Source of the DNA: Cyclina sinensis
Lineage: Eukaryota > Mollusca > Bivalvia > Venerida > Veneridae
NCBI GenBank assembly: GCA_012932295.1
Contig: JAAONU010000003.1
Coordinates: 26,708,361-26,772,360 of the forward strand
Direction: 5' to 3'
Length of the DNA stretch: 64,000 nucleotides
Part shown: positions 26,344-35,376 of the stretch, piece by piece
Numbering within the stretch: position 1 is the first letter of the stretch
How the letters are laid out: each line of letters begins with the position of its first letter
Translations under genes and position numbers: made by a program
Notes under the pieces: generated by a model
What the model saw: the letters and a program-made list of their open reading frames with translations, nothing else
Told to the model about the DNA's origin: nothing
Database searches by the model: none

Positions 26344-29300
26344 TTCTGTAAGAAACACTTCAGAAATGACATAATTCTTTCTAAAATGATTTGCTGTAAG
26401 GTTAATGAAAGAAAAAAATCTGTTAAAAAGTCCATGTTCTGACTCAATGTCCTCTTAAATAAAAAATTTTGTTTTACAATGAAAGAATTTGCATTTGCTT
26501 ATGTGCCTTTATAAAAAAAAACAAATAAGCAAAAAAGGGCAAGTAAAAACAAAAACAAGAAAAAAAAAATGCACAAAATCTTGATGTAAGGTTTATTACT
26601 ACAAATGAAGAAAAAGTCAATTTCTATAGTTATTGTTTTTCATTTTTATTTAAACAATATAACTGTCATTTAACAGAACTTGAAAAAATACGACTCAGAA
26701 AAATGTTCATTTACTAACCCCTAGTCTTCATAGACTGATCAAACTAAACAAATTTTTTTATAAATGTGTTCATTATAATTCCACCCTAAAATCCACAAAA
26801 TGTCTTTTGGCTTGCTTAAAACACCTGGAATGAGTTTTATCAACTGCACTGAACACTTTTATAAGATATTCAATGCAATCATTTTACAATATTTACAATG
26901 GGATTAAATGCTGTGACCAGAAATGGAAACATTTTTAGAAGAATAAACATCAAGTCTCCCGATAACTTTGATCAGATAATCCCGCTATAGCGATACAACT
27001 GTCATGAAATCTGAATAACACAGACCCCACTGTTTCCATATCCCACAAAGCCACTATCAATTTACAGAGAAACCTAAAGCTATGATACACCAAAAAATCT
27101 AAAACACATTGATACACACATGGTTATAGAGATGATATTATAATACATGGATTAATTAGTATCTTGAATTTTGTTTGTAAAATCAGTAAAATTTTTTAGA
27201 AATTTCTATCCAGCATTATCAGCACTTCCATATCCTTACCAATATTAGCTCCAGTAAAAAACAGAGAATCAATAATGTGTCGTTTGATATGAATAGTTTT
27301 ACATCCTACAAAAAAAGTCAGTTCTCTCTAAAAATTCTGCAACCACATAACAAAACAACAACACAATATAATCACCTCTAGACAATGTGAAATACATGTT
27401 TTTGCTTTCAATACTATTCCAAATATAACTACTTTTATTTTGACAATTCAGGATTGATTCCCTATGCTTCAAAACCCTTAAGAATTAAGTGTGGGCCCTC
27501 CTTAAAAATTATGTATAGAATCACTTAGAAAAATCCAACTTTAATTACACTGCAGGATTACTGAAAAGATTTACAAGTACATTTTTGATAAGCCATATAT
27601 CAGCAATAAAAAGTCAACATTTAACCTTCATTTCTGCACAAATAAATCAATATAAAAAGTCAGACTGGTTGACAACCAGAAAAAAGCAGCTACAGATAAA
27701 TGCACCAAATGTCAAGGGTAAGATATGTATTCAAACAGTTTAACATAAAGTCATTTACTTACTGACTTTTAAATTACTTTACTTCCATTTTTTGACACAC
27801 ATAAATGCTGATGCCATCATATATCTTTTTTTACCTCCTTTAAAAATACTCTTCAGCACCTAAGAGAGATACTAAGAAAATGACCAAAATGCCTATAATG
27901 GATCAATTTAAACAGCTTAATTTTTAGTTGATTTTTTTTTTCCAGTTAAACCCCTTAAAAAATAGGGTTGACTTTGGATCAATAAAATTCAGCTTGTCAA
28001 CAAAAGATTTGAAAATTATATTGTACATACTGTATAATGTTTCCTCAACAGTAGACTGTACATATTTAGATTGATGGGATCAAATTCTGATGTAAACAAT
28101 GGAACAACGCTTACAAAACCTTGTTAAGTTTAATGTTTAGATAAGTTTTTGTTGAAACAAACATTAGGATGGAAGATCTGATCAAATATGAATGAATTAA
28201 CTGTCGATGAACCATGCAAGAGAAGTGTATGTAAAAGAAATATGCACATAATGGGGAGGTAAGGTAAACATCAATGAATATTTTATGAAATATTTACCAA
28301 CTTAAAGCCCTAAACAATATGACTGCACAAGAATAGCTGATATAAGTAAAGATTAGGGTTTCAAAAGTTATTAGTTAACTTATATTTAATGCACCATGCT
28401 AACAATATGACAAATTTATAAAGATAACAAAAATAAGCATACTGCAAAAACAAATAAAGACTAATTTTGTGACCTGACCAGAAGCTGAACATAACATTTT
28501 AAGCACTGTTTCAAATTAACTCTGGTAAAACATTGCTAATAATAATAAAATAAAGGCAGACTTCAATTTGGAATCAGCTGTTGAAATTGTAATACCTCCA
28601 ACAATAGAATGGATAGACAGACTGACAAAAAAATGAATACTCATTTAGTACAAATGTTTTGGGTTTAAGGGTAAATGACCAGTAGGTACCAACTCATGCA
28701 TATCAACATTCACCTTATTTTAAGACAATGATAAGAAAGTCACAGTGATTAAACTTAGATTATTCGGTGACACATGCTTCTCCCTACGAGTAAAGAAGCA
28801 ATCATATAGATTCCCTGCTGACAGTGACTGCTTTTGCCTTTGTTACCAGTGTGGTGCATGAACACCTTTTAGTTCCCAGCAGTCTGATCACGGTCTGCAC
28901 TGTGTACTCTTCAGCCAGTCAGTTTACAATAAACACCCTATGAATGATAAATTGTACAGTCCAGACTGAATAATGGACAAGTCCTTTCAGAAATGTAGCA
29001 GGGTAAGATTTAATTCTAAAAAGCTTAGATAACATACCTTACAATAGTGTCAGAATCAATCTTCTTGGCAGACAGGTGAATGGTAAACACAGCATGTGAC
29101 CTTGATGATCGGTCATGTACTCCTGTAGCAGCAACCTTTCTGTTCGCCTGACCTTGCAACAGTAGACTTTGGGCAACATCCTCACTTGCTGCCAAGTGAT
29201 TGGACAGGTTACGCACCAGGCACATTCCATTACTACCCTCTACCACATTCACCTAAATAAAATGTAAACCAATTAACCTGAATAAAAAGTATACCACATT

Positions 29301-32300
29301 AACCTGAATAAAATGTATACCACTACATTATCCTGAATTAATTAAACTAAGCTGTTAAAACAACTTTATACTCAAAGTAATATACTTTATCATGTGGCAT
29401 CAAGCAAAACTTAAAATGGAACTTTTGGTCATATGCTATTCTGATTCTCTCCCTTCATTTGTAAGTGTTCTTGGTCATTCCACGAGTAACATATGACTGA
29501 GATCAGGCCCCTTGTTACAGAAAATCACTTCACTGTTTCATGCAATAGTGAACTATATAAATGATTTCTGTCCTCTAGATTAAACAAATGGTGTAAGCTG
29601 AATTATGAGTAATTTACCTTCGGAAATGGTGTGACATAAGACTGAGTTCTTGCCCCTGGATTAAGTAAATCATAGCCAACATCCTGGTAGATTTCTAGGT
29701 AGGAAATATGTACACTCAGGTCTTCCGATGTCCTTTTTTCTAACTCTTTATATATCAAAGATAATGCTCTGAAATAAATACACATAACTTCATTAAAATG
29801 TGAAATGTGAATACCGGTAATTACTTCTATAAATATCAGTTATGCTCAACTGACAAAATTGCTGTAAGAATGAATTCAGACTTTGACACCAGGACAGAAT
29901 AATACTAACTGAAAGAAAGAAATTAAAGATGTTTTTGATTTCTTGCTAAATTACTACACAAGAAAATTGAAGTTTTCATCCTTATTGTTCCTTAAAAAAT
30001 AAAGCCGAGATGAAAGTGAATGTTATACTGGCATTTTTTTAAATATTTATCTTTTATTTTATTTCCATTCACTGCGACAGAAAACTAACAAGTGTTTGTG
30101 AGGCTTCTACATTCTTTACCACTACATCATTTTTAATTTGATAAGAGCAACGTGAGATCTCTGTAGAAGAGGCTTTAACTGATAAAAGACTTACCTTGGT
30201 TCAAGACCTCTTGAATGGTAGGTTTTTGCACTTCCCTCAACTGTGTAGGTCTTCCCTGTACCAGTTTGACCATAGGCAAATATAGTACCATTATACCCAT
30301 TTAGAAATGCTGAAAGATATAGTTTTATCATAACCATTTAGAAATGCAGAGAAAAAGGTAACCAGATTTTCAAAACAGATGATGGCAAATATCAGAATAA
30401 TATTTTTTTCCCCCAAAAAAATGTATATCTTCTTTAGACTGAAGAAGGAATGTTGTGAATGTGAAAGATGTACTTATGTAAATCTTAGAAAGAATCTCAC
30501 AAAACTATCTATTCATTACTACACAGAAATGTTTATTTTATTTCAAGAGGGCATCTGTGAGTTACAACAAAAACAGGGCAGTCTGAAGGACAGCTATTTC
30601 CCCTGACACAGTAAAACATTGGAATAGATAACAAGTGAGATGAGAGAAGGTTAGACCTCCCAATATAACATAGGATAATGATTTCTACGGAAAATGGGAG
30701 CTACTACATTTGGACCTCACATTTGTATATGATGGAAGCATGAAGATGAAATTGCGAGTTATTCAACTGATGAGATATTGCAGATATTGAAAATTGTAAA
30801 ATAATTAAAATTTGTGAATGAATGGACTTGTGAAATTTTTTGATGATATGTTTTCATGTTTTCTCTAAAAATGTTATGTATGAATCTTGAAGTTTTAATG
30901 TCACAATCGGTATTTTGCAGATTTCTCTTGAGGTATGTACTTTCATTCATGTTTACATTTTATATAAAGATGGTTTACGTAACAATGTGATCATGCTATA
31001 GCGTGTTTTTAAATACAAGCCATAGAGAAGTAGAAGAAGAATGTTTTATTGACTCAAATGGTACATAGTTTCTTGATATACAACATACGTACCAATAAGC
31101 AATATAATTTACTAAAATTTTAAAGGAGTATGTACCTGGACGATCATATCTACTTTGGCAGCACTATCCAGGGGAAATACTCCCAAATGGCACTCAAAGT
31201 TTGAACAAGTTATTTTAAAAACTTTCAAGCAGTTAAATAGTAACAGAGCAGACAGGAAATGTGGACGTTTTTACATATGACCTTTAAGTGTGACCTTAGG
31301 AGTAGCGAACTGGTTTTTGCGCTCTGCACATTGTCTCATAATGGCAATCATCTGTGCCAAGTTATTTTAAAAACTTTCAAGCAGTTCAATAGTAACAGAG
31401 CAGACACGAAATGTGGACTTTTTTATTTATGACCTTAAGTGTGACCTTGACCTTGACATTGCGGGTAGCAACTTCGTTGTTGCTCTGCACAGTGCCCCAT
31501 AATGGTCATCAACCTAGGGTAGTGACCTGGTTATGTGCTCTGCACATCGTCTCATACTGGTGATCATTTGTGCCAAGTTATTTTAGAAACTTTCCATGAG
31601 TTTAAAAGTTATGGAGCGGATGGATGGACAGACAGACAGATAGACATAGGCCATTCCTATAATCCCCTCTCTTCTACCTGGCAGGGGATTAAAAATTTGA
31701 ACTAAAAGAATAAAATGAATACAAAGACTAATCTGGGTCAATACAAGAGGTCGTAAGATGATTTACATGCTAAAACTTTTTTCTAAATTTCTATGTAAAA
31801 CAGATTGGTCATACCAACCAGACATGTTGTTTTCAAAGAAAATAATGCTCATTACTTACAACATTTTATTTCAGGAAAGGAAATTTTTACCAGTTATAGG
31901 CAGTTCCCCAAAACAAAAGTTTATTCTTATTTATACAAAACTTACAGTAGTAATATGAATACATTCTGATTATATTTATTTCTTTCCTTGAAATATACTT
32001 TCATCTTTACTTTCTATAAGGTATCAGTATATTCATACCAAACACTTCCACAACAAATATAATATTTAAGCATACAAGCACTTCCATTTTTTTCTGTAAA
32101 ATAACATAAAATCTTACCATTTACTATCTCCAATGCTACAACATTAAACACATTCTCTTGAGTGGCATCAGCCATGAATATGTGATCAAAGTTGAACTCA
32201 TGACTGACATATGACCTTGACCCTTTGTTGTTAGAATTGAAATCTTTAAGGACCTCTGGAACCCTTAAATACAGGGTTTTCTTGGTGTTTTCGAATTCAT

Positions 32301-32349
32301 ATAAGTCTTCTGCTGGTTTGATACGGCAGTATGTTTTAATGTTTGGCAT
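8839..32349 (-). CDS. KIF6: Kinesin-9 family motor, KIF6-like (18 exons, 1231 aa)
   Basis: Plus-end-directed microtubule motor family linked to motile cilia. Coding exons in transcript order: 32118-32349, 30195-30309, 29618-29768, 29038-29252, 25856-26050, 25513-25616, 24926-25043, 23366-23462, 22896-23007, 22145-22385, 20561-20781, 19783-19904, 18600-18703, 18228-18360, 17314-17517, 15851-16810, 15249-15348, 8839-9110. All introns are GT-AG and every phase matches, giving 3696 nt. Visible: P-loop GQTGTGKT (91-98), switch I SSRSH (215-219), switch II DLAGSE (245-250), INLSL (268-272), [11 protein letters not shown] after exon 7 starts, then coiled coils, a disordered stretch and a C-terminal IQ motif. 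KIF6 rather than KIF9 is favoured by ISYLEIYxxx[15 protein letters not shown] and ISTCRFAxRVA. Human KIF6 is about 814 residues, so the tail here is roughly 400 residues longer. The ATG at 32349 is the first after an in-frame TGA. Confidence 0.9.
9111..10352. other. Part of the last kinesin intron, no recognised element
   Basis: AT-rich intron sequence between exon 18 and the 145-bp arrays. Nothing supported. Confidence 0.5.
10353..11718 (+). mobile_element. Tandem-cored interspersed element, 145-bp units with TGACCTTTGACC
   Basis: Bounded by TATGCCCCC (10353-10361) and its inverted copy GGGGGCATA (11710-11718). The core is eight units: TGACCTTTGAC starts at 10525, 10663, 10806, 10951, 11096, 11241, 11386 and 11531, settling to an exact 145-bp step. 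Each unit also has AAAATCAATAGGGGTCATCT and AGTTATTGATCGGAAAC. The tail has GACCGACCGACAGAC. This type is common in bivalve genomes (from memory). It is possibly a non-autonomous DNA element with a tandem core, similar in plan to oyster pearl elements. Confidence 0.85.
11925..13165 (+). mobile_element. Second tandem-cored element, 145-bp units (TTTGGGCTCTGTGACCTAG)
   Basis: Opens with CAAGAGGGCCATGATGGCCC and a TCGCTCACCTGAG block, then seven units: TTTGGGCTC anchors at 12131, 12272, 12417, 12562, 12708, 12853 and 12998, a 145-bp step. Each unit also carries TTCTGACAAATTTCCAGG, CCTCTAGAGTGTTAACAAGG and AGATGACCCATATTCGAACT. It ends in GGATGGACGACAGACGACAG. No coding frame. Confidence 0.85.
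14200..14638. mobile_element. TTAA-flanked MITE, 439 bp, with internal tRNA-like sequence
   Basis: The ends are inverted: AGAGGCTGTACTCCAGATTT on the left, AGGAGCTGTGCTCCAGAT read inward from the right, each abutting TTAA (14196-14199 and 14639-14642). TTAA target duplication is the rule for piggyBac and Kolobok elements, so it is probably a non-autonomous member of one. On the minus strand at about 14430-14333 there is a tRNA-like stretch with GAGTTCAAATC (box B) after GCGAAGTGGTGACAG (box A-like). Confidence 0.7.
15249..15348 (-). CDS. KIF6: KIF6-like exon 17 (aa 1109-1141)
   Basis: Encodes [20 protein letters not shown] then [13 protein letters not shown]. It carries a second RPSSA motif. 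The acceptor is TTTCAG and the donor GTAAATAC; it leaves one base, matched by the last exon 6.1 kb downstream. Confidence 0.82.
15851..16810 (-). CDS. KIF6: KIF6-like exon 16: long Ser/Asn/Asp-rich exon (aa 789-1108)
   Basis: A 320-codon exon. It starts with a short coiled coil ([20 protein letters not shown]), then is mostly hydrophilic and probably disordered, with [20 protein letters not shown] in the middle and clusters of RSRSSKSQK near the end. The acceptor is TGTAG before GTG AAG, so residue 789 is Val and not a start. The donor GTTTGTAT ends it in phase 0. No domain is recognised and human KIF6 has nothing this long here. Confidence 0.85.
17314..17517 (-). CDS. KIF6: KIF6-like exon 15: coiled coil (aa 721-788)
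   Basis: Encodes [20 protein letters not shown], then [20 protein letters not shown] and [20 protein letters not shown]. The second half resembles the EKYGxFxxRxGSL pattern seen in long coiled-coil cilium proteins. This is pattern recall, not a search. The acceptor is TTTCAG, the donor GTTTCAC, phase 0 at both ends. Confidence 0.85.
18228..18360 (-). CDS. KIF6: KIF6-like exon 14: coiled coil (aa 676-720)
   Basis: Encodes [20 protein letters not shown] then [20 protein letters not shown] and KKRM. It is helical with a short acidic break. The acceptor is CCAAG and the donor GTAACAG. The phase agrees with both neighbours. Confidence 0.83.
18600..18703 (-). CDS. KIF6: KIF6-like exon 13: coiled coil (aa 642-675)
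   Basis: Encodes [20 protein letters not shown] then [15 protein letters not shown], with clean heptad character. The acceptor ACCAG lies only 13 bases from a 21-bp tandem array that fills the upstream intron. The donor is GTAAGTAG. Confidence 0.85.
18716..19126 (-). repeat. 21-bp tandem array in the kinesin intron 12
   Basis: About 19-20 copies of a 21-bp unit containing CAGTGGGAAATAGTCATA (plus strand), with point variants such as ATCTGG for AGTGGG and CATTGGGC. The array begins 13 bases from the exon 13 acceptor, so on the sense strand it forms the branch-point region. Confidence 0.9.
19783..19904 (-). CDS. KIF6: KIF6-like exon 12: coiled coil (aa 601-641)
   Basis: Encodes [20 protein letters not shown] then [21 protein letters not shown], helix-forming and highly charged. 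It sits at the position of the KIF6 segment LKQRFSEAKALGESINEARSKI. The donor is GTTTTTA, weak beyond GT, and the phase fits. Confidence 0.8.
20561..20781 (-). CDS. KIF6: KIF6-like exon 11: disordered linker (aa 527-600)
   Basis: Encodes a Pro/Arg/Ser/Thr-rich linker beginning [20 protein letters not shown], with RRTASFD, a plausible basophilic kinase site (RRxAS). The acceptor is ATATCAG and the donor GTAAAAT. No fold is recognised. Confidence 0.82.
22145..22385 (-). CDS. KIF6: KIF6-like exon 10 (aa 447-526)
   Basis: Begins [20 protein letters not shown], comparable to KIF6 MRKVHHCFHHLKKLLND, then passes into a Ser/Thr/Pro-rich linker ending VDGEPER. The donor is GTGA and the last codon is split. 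The ATG at 22407 lies in the intron and is not a start. Confidence 0.87.
22896..23007 (-). CDS. KIF6: KIF6-like exon 9 (aa 410-446)
   Basis: Encodes [20 protein letters not shown] then [17 protein letters not shown]. It aligns in character with the KIF6 region LTEAELLQLEKLITSFLED after the neck. The acceptor is TTCTAG and the donor GTATGTA, and the splice phase fits both neighbours. Confidence 0.85.
23366..23462 (-). CDS. KIF6: KIF6-like exon 8: neck coiled coil (aa 377-409)
   Basis: Encodes [20 protein letters not shown] followed by [12 protein letters not shown], an amphipathic neck or stalk helix that corresponds to the KIF6 segment LNEEINPRLVIKRLQKEIQELKDELA. The acceptor is TTTCAG and the donor GTAAAAA. 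Confidence 0.88.
24926..25043 (-). CDS. KIF6: KIF6-like exon 7: end of motor (aa 338-376)
   Basis: Found by splicing. It encodes [20 protein letters not shown] then [20 protein letters not shown]. These are the last beta strand and helix alpha-6 of a kinesin motor, very close in pattern to KIF6 GGNCMTTMIATLSLE and ISTCRFAQRVA. The acceptor is TTACAG and the donor GTAAG. Confidence 0.93.
25513..25616 (-). CDS. KIF6: KIF6-like exon 6: end of loop L12 and HVPYRNS helix (aa 303-337)
   Basis: Starts after TTACAG with [18 protein letters not shown], then [18 protein letters not shown], the conserved kinesin HIPYRxSxLTxLLxDSLGG segment. The exon therefore joins an unusual RPSSA-bearing loop to helix alpha-5. 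The donor is GTAAGGTC. Confidence 0.93.
25856..26050 (-). CDS. KIF6: KIF6-like exon 5: switch II and start of enlarged loop L12 (aa 238-302)
   Basis: Carries [16 protein letters not shown] (switch II DLAGSE) and [15 protein letters not shown], the switch II helix in the KIF6 form (INLSL). After VIVAL at 282 it runs into a basic stretch rich in Lys, Arg, Gly and Ser that continues in the next exon. The donor GTATGTAA splits a Lys codon. Confidence 0.93.
26225..26341. repeat. (AATC)n microsatellite with variants
   Basis: Imperfect CCAA/AATC repeats that become pure AATC for about 40 bases near 26300-26341. It lies in the large kinesin intron between exons 4 and 5. Confidence 0.9.
26342..29037. 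other. Large kinesin intron 4, no recognised element
   Basis: About 2.7 kb of AT-rich sequence with no ORF, RNA or repeat that I can support. It separates switch I from switch II exons. Confidence 0.5.
29038..29252 (-). CDS. KIF6: KIF6-like exon 4: switch I (aa 167-237)
   Basis: Encodes the region before alpha-3 ([20 protein letters not shown]) and switch [15 protein letters not shown]. The canonical kinesin sequence is NxxSSRSH; here the Asn position is His212 (codon CAT). The switch I Ser and Arg residues are intact. The acceptor is TTTAG before GTGAAT and the donor GTATGTT. Confidence 0.92.
29618..29768 (-). CDS. KIF6: KIF6-like exon 3: central motor strand (aa 116-166)
   Basis: Begins [18 protein letters not shown] and contains [17 protein letters not shown], the kinesin SYLEIYNExxxDLL signature in the KIF6 form (GYDLL). 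The acceptor is TTTCAG and the donor GTAAATT. The exon ends on a codon boundary after FPK. Confidence 0.92.
30195..30309 (-). CDS. KIF6: KIF6-like exon 2: P-loop exon (aa 78-115)
   Basis: Too short for a free-standing ORF but clear by splicing. The acceptor is TTTCAG and the donor GTAAGTC. It encodes [20 protein letters not shown] followed by [17 protein letters not shown]. The Walker A P-loop GQTGTGKT binds the ATP phosphates. SRGLEPR corresponds to the conserved (S/D)RGIIPR of kinesins. Confidence 0.92.
31125..31690 (+). repeat. Interspersed tandem-cored repeat in kinesin intron 1
   Basis: Copies of AAGTTATTTTAAAAACTTTC at 31207, 31359 and 31575 (last diverged), with TGTGACCTTGACCTTGACAT between. 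The end GGACAGACAGACAGATAGAC then ATAATCCCCTCTCTTCTACC is typical of mollusc tandem-cored repeats. Confidence 0.7.
32118..32349 (-). CDS. KIF6: KIF6-like exon 1: motor N-terminus (aa 1-77)
   Basis: The start ATG lies at 32349-32347. Upstream in frame there is a TGA about 36 bases away with no other ATG between. The peptide begins [15 protein letters not shown], which matches the first beta strand of a kinesin motor (ARVKP in relatives), and ends with [19 protein letters not shown], the usual F-D-x-V-F / TQ-x-x-V-F region. The donor is GTAAGAT and the exon leaves one base of a codon. Confidence 0.88.
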
Positions 32350-32784
32350 GCTGACAGGTTCTATTTTCTCAAACCGGTTACTTCACTTAGTTTTACATCT
32401 TGGCATTGACCTGTAACATAAATCATTTTTGTAGGCTTAAAAAGCCTTCTACCAAAAGCAAGAAAAACATGCTGTATATACATACATGTACATACACTAA
32501 TATAGGTTTACAATGTATAATGACTGACCCGCACTACTCAATGAAAAAGGGGGATATTGTGAATAGTATTTTTTGTTGTTGCCTTATTTGTCAGTTATAT
32601 CTGGTGCATGCTACATGCAGAATGAGATGCTATCCAGACCTGTAAGATACCATGTTACTGTCAAGATAGATACATGTAGATCTATGCACTTGTACGCAAG
32701 TCTTTATCCAATAAGAACCCGGAATTATTCAAATGCACACAATTAATGCTGAAAAAAAGTAAAATGTCAAGGAAATTCAGTTAA

Positions 32785-33345
32785 AACTAGACAATACTAT
32801 ACTGGACTGTGCTACATGTAAATTAGTCAAAGCTAAACTAGACTTGGTAAACTAGAATATGCTAAATTAGATGAGGCCAAACTAGACAATTTCAAACCAG
32901 AAAATACTAAACTGTACAATGCAGAACCAGACAATACTTAACTAGACCATGCTAAACCAGACAAAGCCAAACTAGACAATGCTAAACTGGACAATGCAAT
33001 GCAAAACTGAACAATCCTAAACTAAAACTAGACAATGTTCAAATACACAAGGGTGAACTAGACAATGCTAACCTAGAAATTGCTCAACTAAACATTGCTA
33101 AACTAAAACTAGACAATGCTCAAATACACAAAGGTGAACTAGACAATGCTAACCTAGAAATTGTTTAACTACATGTTGACATTGCTAAACTAAAACTAGA
33201 CAATGCAAAAGTAGACAAAACTCAAACTAGACAAAGATTATCCATTAATTCTGAACTGGACAAGGCTGAATTAGGCAATGCTCAACTAAACAATGTTAAA
33301 CTAGATAAATTTTAACAAGACAATGCTTTACAAGACAATGCTATT
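32785..33345 (+). repeat. 14-16-bp tandem array (CTAAACTAGACAATG) upstream of the kinesin
   Basis: Some 30-35 degenerate copies of a short unit around AAACTAGACAATGCT. A longer block (ACTAAAACTAGACAATG...CAAATACACAA.GGTGAACTAG) is itself repeated at about 33025 and 33105. It begins about 440 bases upstream of the kinesin ATG, so it may lie in the promoter or 5' UTR intron. Confidence 0.85.
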
Positions 33346-34432
33346 AACTCAATTTCTTGTAGTTTAGTCCCTTTTTAGTTGCCACAGATACTAGAATTCT
33401 ACATGGAATGGACTTCACTAAAAACAATTGGTAGAGTTTGTAATGAACATCCCTGCTAGATTTCAGCAGTAAAATTTGGTGAAGGATGATGCCGGACACA
33501 TACTGGTAAACATACAACTGAAAGACAATTTGTTTAGAAAAAGCTCACCATAAGCATATCAAGTGACCTTAAAAATATTTAAAGATTTTTCTCTGTGAAT
33601 AGTTGTTAAAACTGTCTAATAACAGGTCACAAAAATAGTGTGCATTTTACATAATCACCAAAATGTATAACAGACTACATGTGTATAATTTTCACAGGAA
33701 GCTTGTTTTTCATACAAAGGGTCATCCTGCAGGACTCAACACACTTCCATCTGCAGTTTAAGAAACTAAAGAGCTCAACAAGCAACCCTTCAATGTCAGA
33801 CACTAACTGTGCTCAATGATTTCAACATCTGACCATGCAGAGAGAATCATTCAATAAAGGTTTTCTTTGTTTAAACAAAACTTATTTTTAAATTTCAATG
33901 TAAAAATTCATACAAATACAGGGCAACAATTTAAACTGTGCAATTTACTTATCTAACAGTCTTGCTAAAAAGACACATTATCACATGTATGCATGTTTGT
34001 TCAAATAATGCTGAAAAGACTTACCCCCAAAAAAACATACCAAAGTTACATATCAGTATCTTTTAAATAAATTATGTTTAACAACAATACTAAATTCTAT
34101 CTTATGACCATCATAGATACTATTGTCATTCGTCTAAACTTATTGATTTTCTGTCTTTACAAATACCTACAGGTTTGGCACAAAGAACAAAATTTTATAA
34201 CTTTGGTTTATTACAAATAAATAGTATTCAACAAGTTTAAATGAATTAAATTTCCAAAGTGCATTAATAACTGTATTTTATGTTTAATATACAGTAACTT
34301 AAGTTAATAACAAAAAGGCAGAAAGGCAGAAGAATAGGTATTGTTATTTAATTGTACTGTCAGTCATGCCTCACATTTTTACTGTCAGATCTGATGAAAG
34401 GATCAAAATAACTGTTTTTCTTAACTGAAGGA
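33346..34432. other. Intergenic, nothing recognised
   Basis: AT-rich, no ORF of note and no repeat identified. Confidence 0.45.
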
Positions 34433-34670
34433 GGAGCAGTGGCTGAGGGCTTAAAGCACGGTACTCCCGATCTGCAGGTATCTGGTTCAAATCCCATCAG
34501 GGGTGAGAGTCTAGTGACTTTCCACATTTATCTCTTTTGGTGTGAATACTTGTTTGAACTCAGGAAGCAGTCACTGAGAGGGATTAATATAAGTTTCAAG
34601 AATTTGCTTCCCAACTGATGTAAAATAAATAAGTTTCAAGAATTTACTTCCCAACTGATGTAAAATAAGT
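34433..34670 (+). mobile_element. tRNA-derived SINE with duplicated tail
   Basis: The head has a box A-like TGGCTGAGGGCTTAAAGCAC and a box B GGTTCAAATCCC at a tRNA(Ser/Leu)-like spacing. The body continues GAGTCTAGTGAC... and the tail is a 40-bp unit (AAGTTTCAAGAATTTGCTTC...) present twice in tandem at 34591-34630 and 34631-34670. Too diverged in stems to be a working tRNA gene. Confidence 0.65.
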
Positions 34671-35376
34671 AAGTTTAAACTAATTGGAAAAGAATTATTG
34701 CAAATTCATTTCCTAGGCTACAAGTCACATGTTACTGATAACAATGTATGTCAAACAAAGTGAATGGATTCTAGAATTATGTTGCTTCATGCAAGTTTGT
34801 AGCTAGACCAAAACTTAGTTTCATAGAAGTATATTGATGACATTAAATTCCTGTATTTTCTCATACTGGATGGTGAGGTACATAAATGAACTTGTGCATA
34901 TTTTTCAAGAAATATATGTTATCAAATATATGTTTTCCATGCTGTGTGTATGGAGAAATCAATATACAGCTTTGTTTGATTTCCACCACTGTTTGGGTCC
35001 AGTTACTTTCAAATGTAACACATTTCGCCGGATTCCGAAATCTTACCTTCATTTTTCCTAAATGGCTGAAATCATTCAGTTTCATCATGGACAAAATGAT
35101 TGCTTAGGAACTTTTAAGTATTAAATATATAGTGTGAAAATTGTACTTTTGTATGTTTGCTAATCTTAAGTACTGCTCTGCAGTTCATTGTATTTGGTGG
35201 CATGTACTGATAACGAAGGACCTAAATTAAAGAGTAGAAGCAACTAAATACATTAAAATATGATCAGCATTTTTGGAGCCTGCAAGAAAAAAACAACAGT
35301 ACAACATAACTTCTAAAGAGCTTTTGAACTGACTATATATATTATAACTAGTAGTAAGAAATAAAAAGTAAACGGA

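Noticed and set aside
34440..34500. Functional tRNA gene
   Set aside because: Box A and B are present, but the stems do not pair and the SINE body follows directly.
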